From Diphasiastrum complanatum (lineage: Eukaryota; Streptophyta; Lycopodiopsida; Lycopodiales; Lycopodiaceae), in contig CM055094.1 of NCBI GenBank assembly GCA_029204225.1, positions 24,886,541 to 24,950,540 of the forward strand: a DNA stretch of 64,000 nt, in the 5' to 3' direction. Position numbers and translations under genes: made by a program. The notes beneath the pieces are model-generated. The model was not told the origin of the DNA. It did no database searches and saw only the letters and a program-made list of their open reading frames with translations. Of this stretch, positions 22,316 to 32,807 are shown one piece after another; the first letter of the stretch is position 1, and the number at the start of each line of letters is the position of its first letter.

Positions 22316-23294
22316 TTAAGCATAGTGGTAGCTCGTGGATCTACTAGTATCATTGTACTCCTCATTTTGAAGCTAATTGATTTGGTGATCACATGGATTT
22401 TGTGTGTTATTGGATTTCTAGATTTCTCTCTCTACCCGAGAGCTCATGATGCTTTTTCTCTCTCTACCCGAGGAGAGCAGCTTGTTTTTACTTAGATTAT
22501 TTTTTGAATACTTCCCACACGTGTGAGTGAGAGTTGGATGTGATTGAATGCATGTAGTAGTGTGTTTTTGCCATAGGATCTAAGATTGATCTTGAATCTC
22601 AATCTAATCTTAATCTTGGTGCATCTACACACCTTAGGAGATCACAAGTACATATTGTGGACAATCCACACGTGTGAATTCAACAATTTTGGAATTGTAG
22701 GAAGCTGGGAGTGAAAAAAGTCCAAATCTATGGATCCTTTGGGAGGTATGGCTCGCCCAATACATGTATTAGATCTCTTAGATCTGAAAGAGACGAGTCA
22801 AAATATTCAAAATTGAAGCCTGTAGGCCAAAAATAGTAAATTTTGGATTTTTTTGTTTCTGGCCAATCTGTGGGTATCTTGGTTCTCCTGACTCAAATTA
22901 GCTTCTTCACAAGTATAGGATGCCACCTGCAAATAGGCTAACCAAGACCTTGACGGAACAATGAGATATGACACTCACAAAAAGTCTATGCCTCCAAACA
23001 TCAGTTGGGGATTCACGACCCTGTTTGGCAGTTCTGTGAAATTGCCACAGTCAGATTTGGGGAGGCAGATTCATGATGGTTTAAGAATTAGTTTGAAAGC
23101 TATTTTTTGCACTGTCTTGTGAGGGAATGATAGTTTCATGATAGTTCCTCACATACATATACTCAAAACACCCAAACCACAAGCATAACTGTCATAAAAA
23201 AAAATTGCAAAGTAACCACTAGAAACTAGTGACCAGTCCCTACCACAAACCAAGTAGAAAAAAATGGAAAACAACAAAAGTTAGCAAGCATTTG
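22316..23294 (-). other. Untranslated leader of gypsy element B
   Basis: No coding signal lies between the 33-bp repeats and the PBS. Two copies of the palindrome CACACGTGTG occur at 22516-22525 and 22667-22676, and a doubled CTCTCTCTACCCGAG(A/G) string lies at about 22428-22475. Confidence 0.5.
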
Positions 23295-23313
23295 CTCCCC
23301 GACAACGGCGCCA
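23295..23313 (-). other. Primer-binding site of gypsy element B
   Basis: On the minus strand TGGCGCCGTTGTCGGGGAG starts four bases after the 5' LTR end (CTTGACA). It is the Athila/Tat type of site seen also at 9462 and 36514 in this window. Confidence 0.88.
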
Positions 23314-23317
23314 ATAT

Positions 23318-23971
23318 TGTCAAGAAGTAGAAGGCTTCCACCTTCCCCTCCTAAGTCATTTGTAGCATGAAAAGTAGGGGCTCGAACCTAGGGGCCTTGA
23401 AGATGCATGCAAAACAAAAAGGGTTAACACTATTTCTACTTGCAAGCAAGATGTCTTGAAAACACAACTAAAACCAAATAGTACTAACTTTAAAACCAAA
23501 ACTACACTAACTCTAACACACTCTTCCACACCTTCTCCTCTCTCTCTCTCTCTCTTCCCTCTCTACTCACTCATACACTCTTCCACAAACTCTCTAAAAA
23601 GCTCCACTAAACTAGAAACACACAATGATTAAGCACATATGCTAACATGGACTAAAATAACAAGAACTTAGAAACAAAAGCAATAAGCATAAAGCCACAC
23701 TATAATTAGCCACACACCAAAATTAGCACAAGTGTTGGTTTCTTGCCCCCTAGTGACTAATGGCACCACAAGTTGAACTTATGCACGCAGGGTGCCATAC
23801 TTGGGGCCTAACGCAACTTATTTACTGACGGCTCTTCAAGATGGGCTTATACGCGCAGGATGTCATGCTTGGGCCATTAATTGATATTTACATTAGCTTC
23901 TTCCCTGTAAGGTACTATTCTCCTCAAATCTCTCGAAAATGCCCCTTAGGCCTTGTATTCCAGCCCCCACA
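23318..23971 (-). repeat. 5' LTR of gypsy element B
   Basis: Complete LTR with TG...CA ends (on plus TGTCAAGAAG at 23318 and CCCCCACA at 23971), about 654 bp. Compared with the left copy it lacks about 220 bp around 23733, including the minus-strand TATA box. This upstream LTR, the one that should drive the element, has therefore lost its likely promoter. A CT-rich run lies at 23540-23570. Confidence 0.88.
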
Positions 23972-24171
23972 ATGCATGAGTAAACCACACAATTCTTCAA
24001 ATGATCCATCATTGATACGCAGCAAGTTGGTCCTAAAAATTCTTGACTGACTAAATCATTGGAGTCCATTTTAATTTTATGTGATTTTTTTTTTATGGAA
24101 ATAGAGAACGCTCATATTGACAGCCTCATACATAGACCTCACCACAAGCCTTACGAGGTCCTGTGGAGCAC

Positions 24172-24450
24172 CTAATGTAAGGTATAATTTATCCTTTTCA
24201 AAAGGTTGATGATAGGATGTGCGTTTGATGATCCTCTCTTGATATAATTTTTCAATTTGGGCTTAAAATCTGGAATATGCTCAAGCCCTATGACTATGTC
24301 CCAACATTCTATATCCATGAGAACGTTTTGCATATTAAACTTTGACACCCTATAAATGGTTCCATCCAATTTACTTGACTCGTTGAGTAGACTCTCACTT
24401 AAGCGTATAGCCATTGATTCTTCAATCAAGTGGAAGAATTCTTGAGACAA
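24172..24450 (-). pseudogene. Copia Gag remnant
   Basis: The frame contains KLDGTIYRVSKFNMQNVLMD and ECWDIVIGLEHIP, matching copia Gag (KLDG.NY..WKF.MQ..L....CWD.V.G). The Trp after NYRV is Ser. It lies about 400 bp inside a minus-strand copia PBS. Nothing of Pol follows to the left: the element is cut at about 24120, next to element B. Confidence 0.75.
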
Positions 24451-24849
24451 GAATTCAGGTGCTTCAAAAAACTAAGGTTTCACTCAATCTAGAGTATCAT
24501 GCCACTCTGTCTAAAAACCAATTGCTTTCATTCTTGTCTTCGCCAAGCAATATGGCCTTGCTTTGCCTTGCACAAGATGCAATGTCTATTCTGATTGGAT
24601 CTCCCTAAAAAAAGTGCATCTTACTTCTCCAGAAGCTGCTCTCTTCAACTTTTGGAAAGTTGCTCAGGATCCAAAGAGTTTGTTATGGTTGTGCTCGAGC
24701 CTCTTATCACCAACTATCCAACTATCCTTATTGTCATGAAATCTGACAGCTCTCCAGAAAGTGCGCCCACTTTCAAGTTAAGCTCCTCAATCAAAAATAT
24801 GAAAATAATCATAAATTTTCCAAACTTTCACAAATCACAGGCTAAACAA

Positions 24850-24860
24850 CTTTGATACCA
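24850..24860 (-). other. Copia primer-binding site, variant
   Basis: On the minus strand TGGTATCAAAG is a diverged TGGTATCAGAG. It lies between the Gag remnant at 24172-24450 and an LTR end (TATGTTCA) three bases further right. Confidence 0.65.
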
Positions 24861-24863
24861 AGC

Positions 24864-24995
24864 TGAACATACATGTCTATCTATGAAGTATCTTGAGCTC
24901 AATAACGGACACAACAGATAAAAGCTTTGAAAGAAACTAACTATGGAAGAGCTATTCTCAGAGGATGTAAGGAGATCATTCTTGCAAAACACACG

Positions 24996-25039
<44 letters not shown>

Positions 25040-25040
25040 C
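24864..25040 (-). repeat. Copia LTR fragment with (CA)n microsatellite
   Basis: Begins TGAACATACATG on plus, the 3' end of a minus-strand LTR next to its PBS. The right end is not definable. A (CA)n run of about 38 bp fills 24999-25036. Confidence 0.4.
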
Positions 25041-25182
25041 CCTCAGCCAATAAGCTAACAGCAGAACTTAGTTATGATCAATAACGTTGCTCTACACCTT
25101 GTTTTAACAGTGAGCAGTTGCAGCAGCCCCATCTTCATGCAGTATGTAGGCACTGCAATAACATGTCTACTCTCACTCTCTC

Positions 25183-25578
25183 TCACTCTTCTCCTGAAGG
25201 TCGCGTTCGCTTGGACATGTCAAAGCCCGTGCTTTCCAACGTCTCCGAATCCTGGGAGCTGCTACTACTCTCGTGGGACTTGTAAGCTTCCTCCGCAACT
25301 CTCCCAGGAGTGCGTTGCACCTCTCCGTACGTCCTCTCAGCTCCATGGCTGCTGCTGCTATCCTTCTTGTTGCTTCTCTCTCCACTGGAATTGATGGGGC
25401 GATCGTTTGAGGCAGCAGCTGATCCTGCATCTGAGACCACATTACGACAAGCTGGCTGCGGCAGCAGCAGCATATTAGACAAGGTCTGCTGCAAATTATT
25501 GGAAAAAGAGGGGATCAAGCAAGAACGAGGGCCATTCCTCAACAGCCATAGCCTTTTCATTGCACCCCCAGTAGCCAT
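25183..25578 (-). CDS. Small Ser-rich protein with mitochondrial-type N-terminus, 131 aa
   Basis: I chose the ATG at 25578, in the good context GTGACGATGGCT, over in-frame codons further upstream. The product begins MATGGAMKRLWLLRNGPRSC and is rich in Arg, Leu and Ser with no acidic residues for about 50 residues. This is typical of a mitochondrial or plastid presequence. The middle and C-terminal part is hydrophilic and Ser/Glu-rich, with ERTYGEVQRTPGRVAEEAYK as its most conserved-looking segment, and ends KRTRPSGEE. The reading frame is uninterrupted, unlike all its neighbours, and GC-richer than the flanks. No intron is needed. It vaguely recalls small plant mitochondrial LEA-like or stress proteins, but I do not recognise the family. 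Confidence 0.6.
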   Translation of the reverse strand: MATGGAMKRLWLLRNGPRSCLIPSFSNNLQQTLSNMLLLPQPACRNVVSDAGSAAASNDRPINSSGERSNKKDSSSSHGAERTYGEVQRTPGRVAEEAYKSHESSSSSQDSETLESTGFDMSKRTRPSGEE

Positions 25579-26240
25579 CGTCACGATTCTTCTTCCTCGA
25601 TCAATCGATCTAATTTTCTCACCTCCCGCTTCTTCTTTGTTACGTGCAGAGAAGAAGAAAGGCAGCAGATATGCAGTAGTACAGTAGAAAAGATTCAAGA
25701 AAAGAAGAAGATGAAACAATTTGGAGTATGTGTATGCATGTGAGTGAGGCCATTTGCCTCTCATGTATAATCAACATGTGGCATACATAAGGCATGGCCA
25801 CATGGCCACATACATCTTTTTTTGCATTTCAATCAAGATTGGATGGAGATTTTATACCCCATAGAGTTGTGGAGAATGTTACTTCCTCGATGTGCAAAGG
25901 TGTTCCACAATTTGCTAGCACATCACATATTGAGTCACCCTTAGATCTGAAATAGGTGTAACTTGTTCCTAGGTCTAGTTATTGACATGCCAATTTCTAG
26001 CTACATTTCCTAAGCATAGTTCCTAGAGGTGCCCACATCTTATGGTGCCCCTAAGAAAAGCACCATTGTTATGTACCTCGCCCTTGTTAATTGTTGAAAA
26101 CATGGCCCCATTGGCCACGTGCACGTGTGCACGCCGCATCCTGGGATCCCACCCCCAATTGTCTAGCCACCCGCCAGAACTCTCACCACCAAAATTAGTA
26201 CCAGGGGATGAGAGCCTAGGTGCAACTACTTATGAAGAGG
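25579..26240. other. 5' flank of the small gene
   Basis: GA-rich leader-like sequence (25600-25720 on the minus strand) upstream of the ATG fits a 5' UTR. A possible TATA-like AT stretch lies at about 25765 (TTATACATG on minus). Beyond 25830 no gene is recognised. Confidence 0.35.
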
Positions 26241-26249
26241 AGAATCCCA

Positions 26250-27131
26250 AGCCCCTTATTACTTATGGGACATATGTTGAAGAAAAAGCCATCGTTGGGC
26301 ACACTCATTGATAGCCTCACTTTTGTGTTGGCTTGCATCAATGTTGATATTCATTTTGATGATGTGTAAAGATCTCTTGGCCTTCCTTCAATAAATGATT
26401 TGATCTTGGATAATATCAGGTTCCTCTTCAATACCTAACACAATATCCATCATATCATTCATAGTTAGCAAGGATTCCATCCTTACCTTCCATATTGAGT
26501 AGTTGCTTGAGGTAAGCTATCATTGCTCTCCAACAAGAACCCTCCTTGGTTTGCCATGATGATCACACTTTTTTAAATTATTCCAATGCACTTAGCACTC
26601 ACTTGAATCTTTAACAAATGAAATCAAGATGAAATCACAAAGATTTGGAACTACACAAATGTCTCTCTTAATCTCACAACTAGTCAACACATAAAATTAA
26701 TAAACCTTGATAAAAAAATGATCACACCACAATAGAATGAATCATGAACCTAAACATCTTGAAAAAACTCTTGAAGAGGACCTTTGCCACAAGAGATCCT
26801 ATTCAAACTTTGAGAATTCATTCACATTCATACTATTGATAAGAATCAATATCTACATGCAAAACTAAACTTCTTGATCTAGATTCTAGAAGAATGATCT
26901 ATTCACCAACAAACAAAACTTGTGTATCAATAATCCAACCACAAGAACTAAAAATGGATTACATTTTTTTATCAATTTGATCTAAAACATGTTAATGATA
27001 ACAAGGATCGACTTTCTACACATGAAATTACTAGATTTGATCAAGACAACACTCAATCTCTCAATAGAATTAGTGGTGACCTCAAATTTGGTAAAAGATT
27101 TGGCACTACCTCCAATTTCAATTGGTAACCT
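26250..27131 (-). pseudogene. Copia Gag remnant, heavily broken
   Basis: Just inside the PBS the minus strand reads TTNSIERLSVV...SSNFMCRKSIL, matching the copia Gag start (S.EKL...NF..WK). Further left, in other frames, MMDIVLGIEEEPD (W/D-I-V-G segment) and RKAKRSLHIIKMNI appear in the right order. Frameshifts and stops are frequent, and no Pol domain follows. Confidence 0.55.
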
Positions 27132-27132
27132 A

Positions 27133-27143
27133 CTCTGACACCA
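27133..27143 (-). other. Copia primer-binding site, variant
   Basis: On the minus strand TGGTGTCAGAG is one base from TGGTATCAGAG. It abuts a sequence starting TGTGAAAAAAG on plus, the 3' end of a minus-strand LTR. Confidence 0.6.
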
Positions 27144-28530
27144 TGTGAAAAAAGTCAGATCCAATGATAACATAAATGGATCCATGATCTTTGGCTAAAT
27201 TGGGTGCACATCACACAACATCAACAATGTAGAAAATCTCCATTTTACCATGCTAGTTTAGGTAAAATCATGAAAAATACACATTTAATGATAAAATCCA
27301 GTTGCTTACTGTCCATGTGCATACTATAGTAGTTGTAGAATAGTCCTCACATGTGTGAAATCATTCCATACAAGTTTAGATGCATTCTACACACTAAAAT
27401 CATCAATATCAAGAGAGAAGAGATAGAAGAAGACAAGAGGATAGAAGAAGAAAGCTCTCCAAAGATAATGAGAACATTTGATAAGTTTTTCCATTCTGGA
27501 CCTGCTATATATAACAACATAGTGTCATTTGTTCACTTGCCAAATATTTTCCTAATTGGAACTTTCCAAGTACTTACCAAAAAGGGGTCGGCCGACTTGG
27601 CCAACATATCGGGGAGTCCAACTTGTCGACTCGAGCGACTATCGTCAAGGATCGCCGTCAAACGACCATCCCGACTTTATTGACTATCGGCAGCGACACA
27701 CTCGACTCCAAATAGTAGAAGCCTTCTCACGACCATGTTGATGAAATTTCAGTTTTAGGACATTAATGATTGTACTTAACAATCATAGAGAGTTATCGGT
27801 TGCTTAATCAATGGATCTATCAAGTTCTACACTTTAGATCTTGATCTAGATTCACTACACTTAGATTTAAGAAAGAGTAATGGATCAAATCTTCATAAAC
27901 AAGTGAGAGCGGCCTTACACATGTGGAGTACTGTCCACTGTACGGCCTGCACCTGAAACAACAAGTACATAGGTTCTGGATAGCAATCATTCAATAAAAT
28001 CACAATTTTATTGACTAGAAATCTCACAAAAGTGTAGAATGCAAAAGTCTCATCAATCTCATTAGCAAAATGATTATCCTTTCATGGATCAAGTACATCC
28101 ACGAGTCTGGTACAGTCTAGCAGGTCTTCACACGTGTGAAGAGTGCCGCATCACTCAGATCTATCCATTTGATCCATCCTTGATCCTTATCCAAAGTTGA
28201 CCTTCTAGAATATGGCTAAAATCCAAAGAGCTAGTCTCCTAGAATATAGGAATATTCCCTACAAAATAGGATCTAAGAAAAATGGTCAACTCTTATCTTC
28301 TAGAACTCTATACACACGTGTGAACATCCACTTGCCATGTGGGAGCATTTACTCATGCACATACAAGGATAAGCTAACTTCTAGGTGACTAGTCAACTTG
28401 ACTAAAAACTAGTCATATCATGTTCACACTTGACTTGATTGATACAAAATCAAGTTAGATATTTACAAATATGAAAAGTACTTTCTTTCACACGTGGGAA
28501 CAAGCTCCACACGTGTGAAATCAGATCATG
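27144..28530 (-). repeat. Probable LTR region of the copia remnant, with repeated CACACGTGTG palindromes
   Basis: It starts at the LTR end next to the PBS; the right end is unknown and may lie well before 28530. Palindromes CACACGTGTG occur at 28129-28138, 28314-28323 and 28508-28517, with one-mismatch forms at 27348-27357 (CACATGTGTG) and 28489-28498. A GC-richer block at 27585-27735 is built from CGACT/GTCGA words. No coding signal. Confidence 0.4.
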
Positions 28531-28925
28531 AACATTGTACTCATGATTGTTCTTTATTTACAATAAAAAATGACAAGTGAGAAGTGACAATTTTCAACAC
28601 ATGTTAGCTGATGCCATGCCCCTGACGTGTCGATGTAGTGTTTCATCATCCAAAAAGGGTTTCCAGTAGAGATAAAGTTGAGAGCCGAGTCTGAGAGCAC
28701 GAGAATTATTAGTGCTAGGCTAATTGAATATTTTGTGAGCCCCATGGTAATTCCCAAAAGATGGATAGCCATGTGGGAGCTAGTAATTTAGACTCTCTCA
28801 ACTAAAGTTATGATTTCTAATAAAGAGGCCTCCAATTATCAAGTAAGAGGTGGAATTCAAATCAATATAGATTGGAATTCACTTAGTTGCAAGAGGTGGA
28901 CTCCAAAATAAGATACAATTGAGTT

Positions 28926-29410
28926 CTATAGCTCATGGGTATAGGTAGAGGCCTCCACCACGAGTTTCATAGCATGTGTTATGTACTGAAATGTTGTTGC
29001 TCTTTGAATTGAAGATTCTATTACTTGCATTTCCTTCCATGTTCCATCTTCATGCATATAGTTTGGGTACTGATGTATGAATGTGTTTGTTGTTGTTAAT
29101 TCTCTCTTAAGGATTGGTTTGGAATTAGTATCAGGTAGATGTGTAGGGCTTGGAAGCTGATCCATCATTCTACTCAATTCAGATGCTTCTTGATTATCGG
29201 CTCCCTGAGGAGTTCTTCTTACAACTGTTGAGTGACAGTTGTAAGAAGCACTTTGTAGGATTCCCATTTGTGTTAGTATCAAGAAGATGTGCAGGACTTA
29301 GAGATTGATCCACCATTTCACTGATTTCTGATGTTTCCCGGTTTCTGGCTCCCTGAGGAGTTCTTCTTACAACTGTTGAGTGGCAATTGTAAAAAGCACT
29401 TTGTAGGTTC
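28926..29410 (-). pseudogene. Unknown coding-like segment with internal tandem duplication
   Basis: The minus-strand frame 29282-28926 reads YNCHSTVVRRTPQGADNQEA and PSPTHLPDTNSKP, then YPNYMHEDGTWKEMQVIESS and ends THAMKLVVEASTYTHEL. Upstream, in another frame, a second copy of the first part is present (FYNCHSTVVRRTPQGARNRE). The text looks like real protein: composition is balanced, and changes between the two copies are mostly substitutions that keep the frame. I do not recognise it. It is probably a captured or decayed exon of a host gene. Confidence 0.4.
29120..29410. repeat. Tandem duplication, unit about 161 bp
   Basis: GGCTCCCTGAGGAGTTCTTC followed by TTACAACTGTTGAGTG occurs at about 29200 and again at about 29359. 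The flanking 100 bp of each unit also align (TTAGTATCA..., GATGTGTAGGGCTT / GATGTGCAGGACTT). The unit is not a multiple of three. Confidence 0.8.
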
Positions 29411-29449
29411 TGAAATTTCAGTTTAAAAGAGATTGTGTTGATTACGTGA

Positions 29450-30640
29450 TTTTAGTAGGAGTAGTGGCTAATATGTCGAAAAAAATGAAAATTATAAAAA
29501 CCCAAAAATTATAAAATCTCGAAAAACTCAAAAAATTAAAAAAAAAAAAATCAAAAACTCGAAAAAAGTTTTTAAATAAAAACCAAAAAGTTTGAAAAAA
29601 AAAAACTTGAAAAAAAATCAAATAACTCAAAAAATGCCAATATATGGAAAAACACAAAGGTTATAAAGTCCCGAAAAATCTAAACAATTCGAAAATCAAA
29701 AAATCAAAAAATTAGGAAAAACTTGAAAACCCGAAAGTTAGAAAATATTGAAAGACTCAAAAATGAGAAAATCTCGAAAAACCGGAGGGTTGAAAAAATT
29801 GCAAAGGGTTGAACGAGTAGAGGGGTCAAAAAAAAATTACAACGGATCGATAAAATTTCAAAAAGGCAGAAAATTGCAAAGGGTTGAAAATTGAAAAGAG
29901 TGAAAAAATTTCAAAAGAGATAAAAAATGACAAAGGGTAAAAAATCCCAAAGGGTAAAAAATGACAAAGGGTAAAAAATTTGAAAGGGTCAATTTTTTTT
30001 TTTTTGCAAAGAGTGGAAAAATTTGAAAAGGGACAAAAAAATGGCACAAGGTTAAAAAGTCAAAGGGATTCAAAAAACTAAAAAAGATTCAAAATAACTT
30101 TAAAGAGATCGAAAAAGTTTACTAAAACAAAAAATACATTTGATCAAGAAAACACTGTTGGATGCAACTGGGAAGCTGTCGGATGCAAATTTACATGATG
30201 GCTGTTAGATGCAATGAGGGTTGTCGGATGCAAACGAAAAAATGAAAATCTGAAAAAGAAAAAATGTTGGATGTAAAATCTCGAAATGCCAGAAAATAGG
30301 AAAATAAAAAATTAGGAAATCCCAAAAAACTCGAAAAATAGGATAACTCAAAAAATGTTGAAAAATGCGAAAAATTCAATCTCGAAAAAAACTATAAAGA
30401 TAGCGAAAAAAGTAACAAAGACTCGAAATTTGTAGAGTGACTCGAAAACTTTGCAAAAAAGTTAAACTGGTTTGAATTAATTTATAGTGACTCAAAAAAA
30501 TTAGATCCAAGTATCGAAAAATTTAGAAGTAGTAAAAAATTACAAGGGATTGAAAAATGGCAAAAATCAAAAAAACTTGAAAAATTAGAAGACACGTCGG
30601 ATGCAACTGCAGATGAGGACGACAGATGAAAATTGGCGAA
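29450..30640. repeat. A-rich word island built from CGAAAAA/TCAAAAA units
   Basis: About 1.2 kb in which one strand is mostly runs of 3-9 A separated by TC, CTC, CG or GG (for example TCGAAAAACTCAAAAA). Sub-blocks favour GGGTAAAAAATGACAAA (29930-29980). The word TTGGATGCAA or GTCGGATGCAA recurs at about 30148, 30176, 30205, 30225, 30263 and 30597. No coding content; the minus-strand frames there are Phe/Ser/Leu shadows. It interrupts the integrase of gypsy remnant C. Confidence 0.8.
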
Positions 30641-31150
30641 TGGAATGAAAGTAAGCACTTTATTGTTTGATTAACAAAGTGTGTACCCCGGTCACTGACA
30701 ATCTCGATCGGACATCCAAATCTGATTATAATATTTTCATAGAGAAACTTGGCCGTGGATTTTGCATCAGCAACTTTGACAGCTTTGGGTTCAACCCACT
30801 TGGTCATATAATCAGTTGCTACGATAATGTATCGGGCCTGAGATCCTTGCACGACAGGATGAATAGGACCAACATAATCTAGTCCCCATTTTTCAAACGG
30901 TGCTTGCGATAAAACCGGATGCAAGGGTTCATAGTTCACATAATCTAGTTTGCGAACAGTAACATCTGTAGAGAAGCTCCGCGCATGCCATCATGTGAAA
31001 ACATGATTAAATCTGGTACCTCATGCGATAAAACACATCTACGTAGAATATTGTCTGATCTATGACGATACAATTGTCTGCAATCAATTGAGCCTTATGA
31101 ATCAATTGTCTCTTCTATACTTTTGTCAAAGAGTCATTTGGATGTCCTAG
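30640..31150 (-). pseudogene. Integrase remnant of gypsy C
   Basis: The frame 30939-30640 has PFEKWGLDYVGPIHP, YIIVATDYMTKWVEPKAV, STAKFLYENIIIRFGCPIEI and VSDRGTHF. These cover the first two catalytic Asp residues of the D-D-E triad and the surrounding folds. It is cut before the Glu by the A-rich island. To the right, pieces of the zinc-binding region (31020-30960) remain but the Cys pair is deleted. Confidence 0.85.
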
Positions 31151-31152
31151 CA

Positions 31153-31485
31153 TCAGGTAGGTACTACTTCTACATAGAACAACGCAGCATCTGGTAATTC
31201 ATCATCTACTTCAATGTTTACTGGTGTGAATTCGATTCGCGAAACATGATCGGCTAGATAATGTTGCTTCCCCTTTCGAACCACAATTCGAAAGTCAAAT
31301 TCAATCAATAATAATAACCATCTTGCAATACGTCCAGTATTGCATGTCTTGTTTACCAAGTAAAGTAACGGCTGATGATCTGTATAAAATGCAAAGTGCG
31401 TTTCCATGAGGTAGTGACGAAATTTCCGAACAAAAAAAATCATGGCTAACGCTTCACGTTCTGTTGTTGAATAATTCTTCTCCAA
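31153..31485 (-). pseudogene. RNase H of gypsy C
   Basis: The frame contains YSTTEREALAMIFFVRKFRH, FAFYTDHQPLLYLVN (intact TDHQ), RIARWLLLLIEFDFRIVVRK and HYLADHVSR, the standard Ty3 RNase H order. It overlaps the RT frame end by 40 bp through a frameshift near 31500. Confidence 0.9.
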
Positions 31486-32807
31486 ATTCGTAAGCTGTCT
31501 GCTTGCAAATCGTATAGGATATTCTTATAAGCATATGGCTGCGTCAAAACTGATCCAATGGCATATTTGGAGGCATCCGTGTGAACATGAAATTCAATCG
31601 TCCAATCTGGAGAACGCAGTATTGGTGCTAAAGTTAACACTTTTTTTAATTTTTCAAAGGCTTCTAATGTCTCTACTGTCCAAATAGGAACAACAGTCAG
31701 TTTGTATATAGGTCGTGCTAAATCTGCAAAGAAGATAATAAAAATTCGATAGTAGTTCGCATGACCCATAAACACATAAACTCCACAAATTGTTGTTGGC
31801 GGTGGCAATTCCACAATAATCTTGATTTTAGAATAATTTGTGACAATACCATGTCTCGATATCACATGTCCAAGCACAACTCTGTGGGAAACCCATATCT
31901 GGCATTTTTCTGGATTTAGAAAAATTTGATATTTGCGACATCTTTCAAATACTTTCTCCAATCGATCCAGGTGGTCTACATCTGTACTATGGACTCCCAG
32001 GTCACCCAAGTAAATTTCAAGGAACTTCTGTAAATAATCTTTAAAAGCAAATTGTATTACTCTTTGGAACGAACTTGGTGCATTACAGAGTCCAAAAGGC
32101 ATTACTTTGTAAGCATAGGTGCCCCATTCTATTGCAAAAGCGGTTTTGTGACGATCGGCAAGTGCAATATTAACCTGGTTGTAACCACTAAATCCATCCA
32201 GGAAACTATAAGCTTCCGCTCCAGCAAGGTGATCCAAGATGCTTTTAGTAAAAGGTAACGGGAAGTGATCCTTCCGCGTCACTTTGTTCAAAGCCTTGAT
32301 ATTCACACAAATTCTCAAAATCCCATTCTTCTTAGAAACAATGACAATCGGTGAGATCCATTCGGTATGCTCGATCTCATAAATGAAATCGGCGTCAAGC
32401 AGTCTCTGAAGTTTTTTCTTAATCAGATCTGCAACATTAGGAATACAACAATAGAACTTTGTAATCTTTGGAACTGCATCAGGTACTAAAGGTATGGTAT
32501 GTTCAATAACTGACGTTGGAATACCCTTTAGATCTTGATAAGTCCATGCAAAGCAATCTTGATACTTAATAAGTACCATGCGGAGTGCTTGATATTGTTC
32601 AGGATTAAGTTGTGATCCAACTTGTACAATATTTTTTGGTTCTCCTGGCTCAGCAAGATTCATTGGTTGTGTCCTAGCTGGGCCATCGTAAACATCTTTC
32701 GATTCTGGCATGTGTTTATCGAATTTATGATGCGCTTTAGGTAACATGATAACCACATCATCCAGTGTATAACGTTTAAAATGCTCGGGCATATCATGCT
32801 GGACCAC
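31446..32807 (-). pseudogene. Reverse transcriptase of gypsy C
   Basis: A 453-codon frame reads through the whole RT: DADFIYEIEHTEWISPIVIV, NGILRICVNIKALNKVTRKD, AYSFLDGFSGYNQVNIALAD, YAYKVMPFGLCNAPSSFQRV. The catalytic box is EIYLGDLGVHS where LDD is expected, so the first of the two Asp residues is Gly. RNase H starts (FHVHTDASKYAIGSVLTQP) before a frameshift. The long frame means the copy is younger or less decayed than element B, which is clearly a relative. Confidence 0.92.

Larger units (their letters stand above)
14398..23971 (-). mobile_element. Ty3/gypsy LTR retrotransposon B, minus strand, degenerate
   Basis: Bounded by two direct copies of one LTR (14398-14979, truncated at its left end, and 23318-23971). 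On the minus strand the order is 5' LTR, PBS, leader with 33-bp repeats, Gag and several zinc knuckles, linker, RT, RNase H, integrase, an accessory coding region with its own TATA box, polypurine tract, 3' LTR. No chromodomain follows integrase. The PBS and RT text place it among non-chromoviral plant gypsy elements. Every coding part carries stops or frameshifts. The right LTR is followed by ATGCA, but the opposite flank is lost, so a target duplication cannot be tested. Confidence 0.85.

Noticed and set aside
26042-26311. Plus-strand frame of 89 codons (Pro/Ser/Thr-rich)
   Set aside because: No homology and no context; it lies at the edge of copia debris.
29442-30379. Phe-rich minus-strand frames over the A-rich island
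   Set aside because: Pure translation of poly-T words; no start context or family resemblance.
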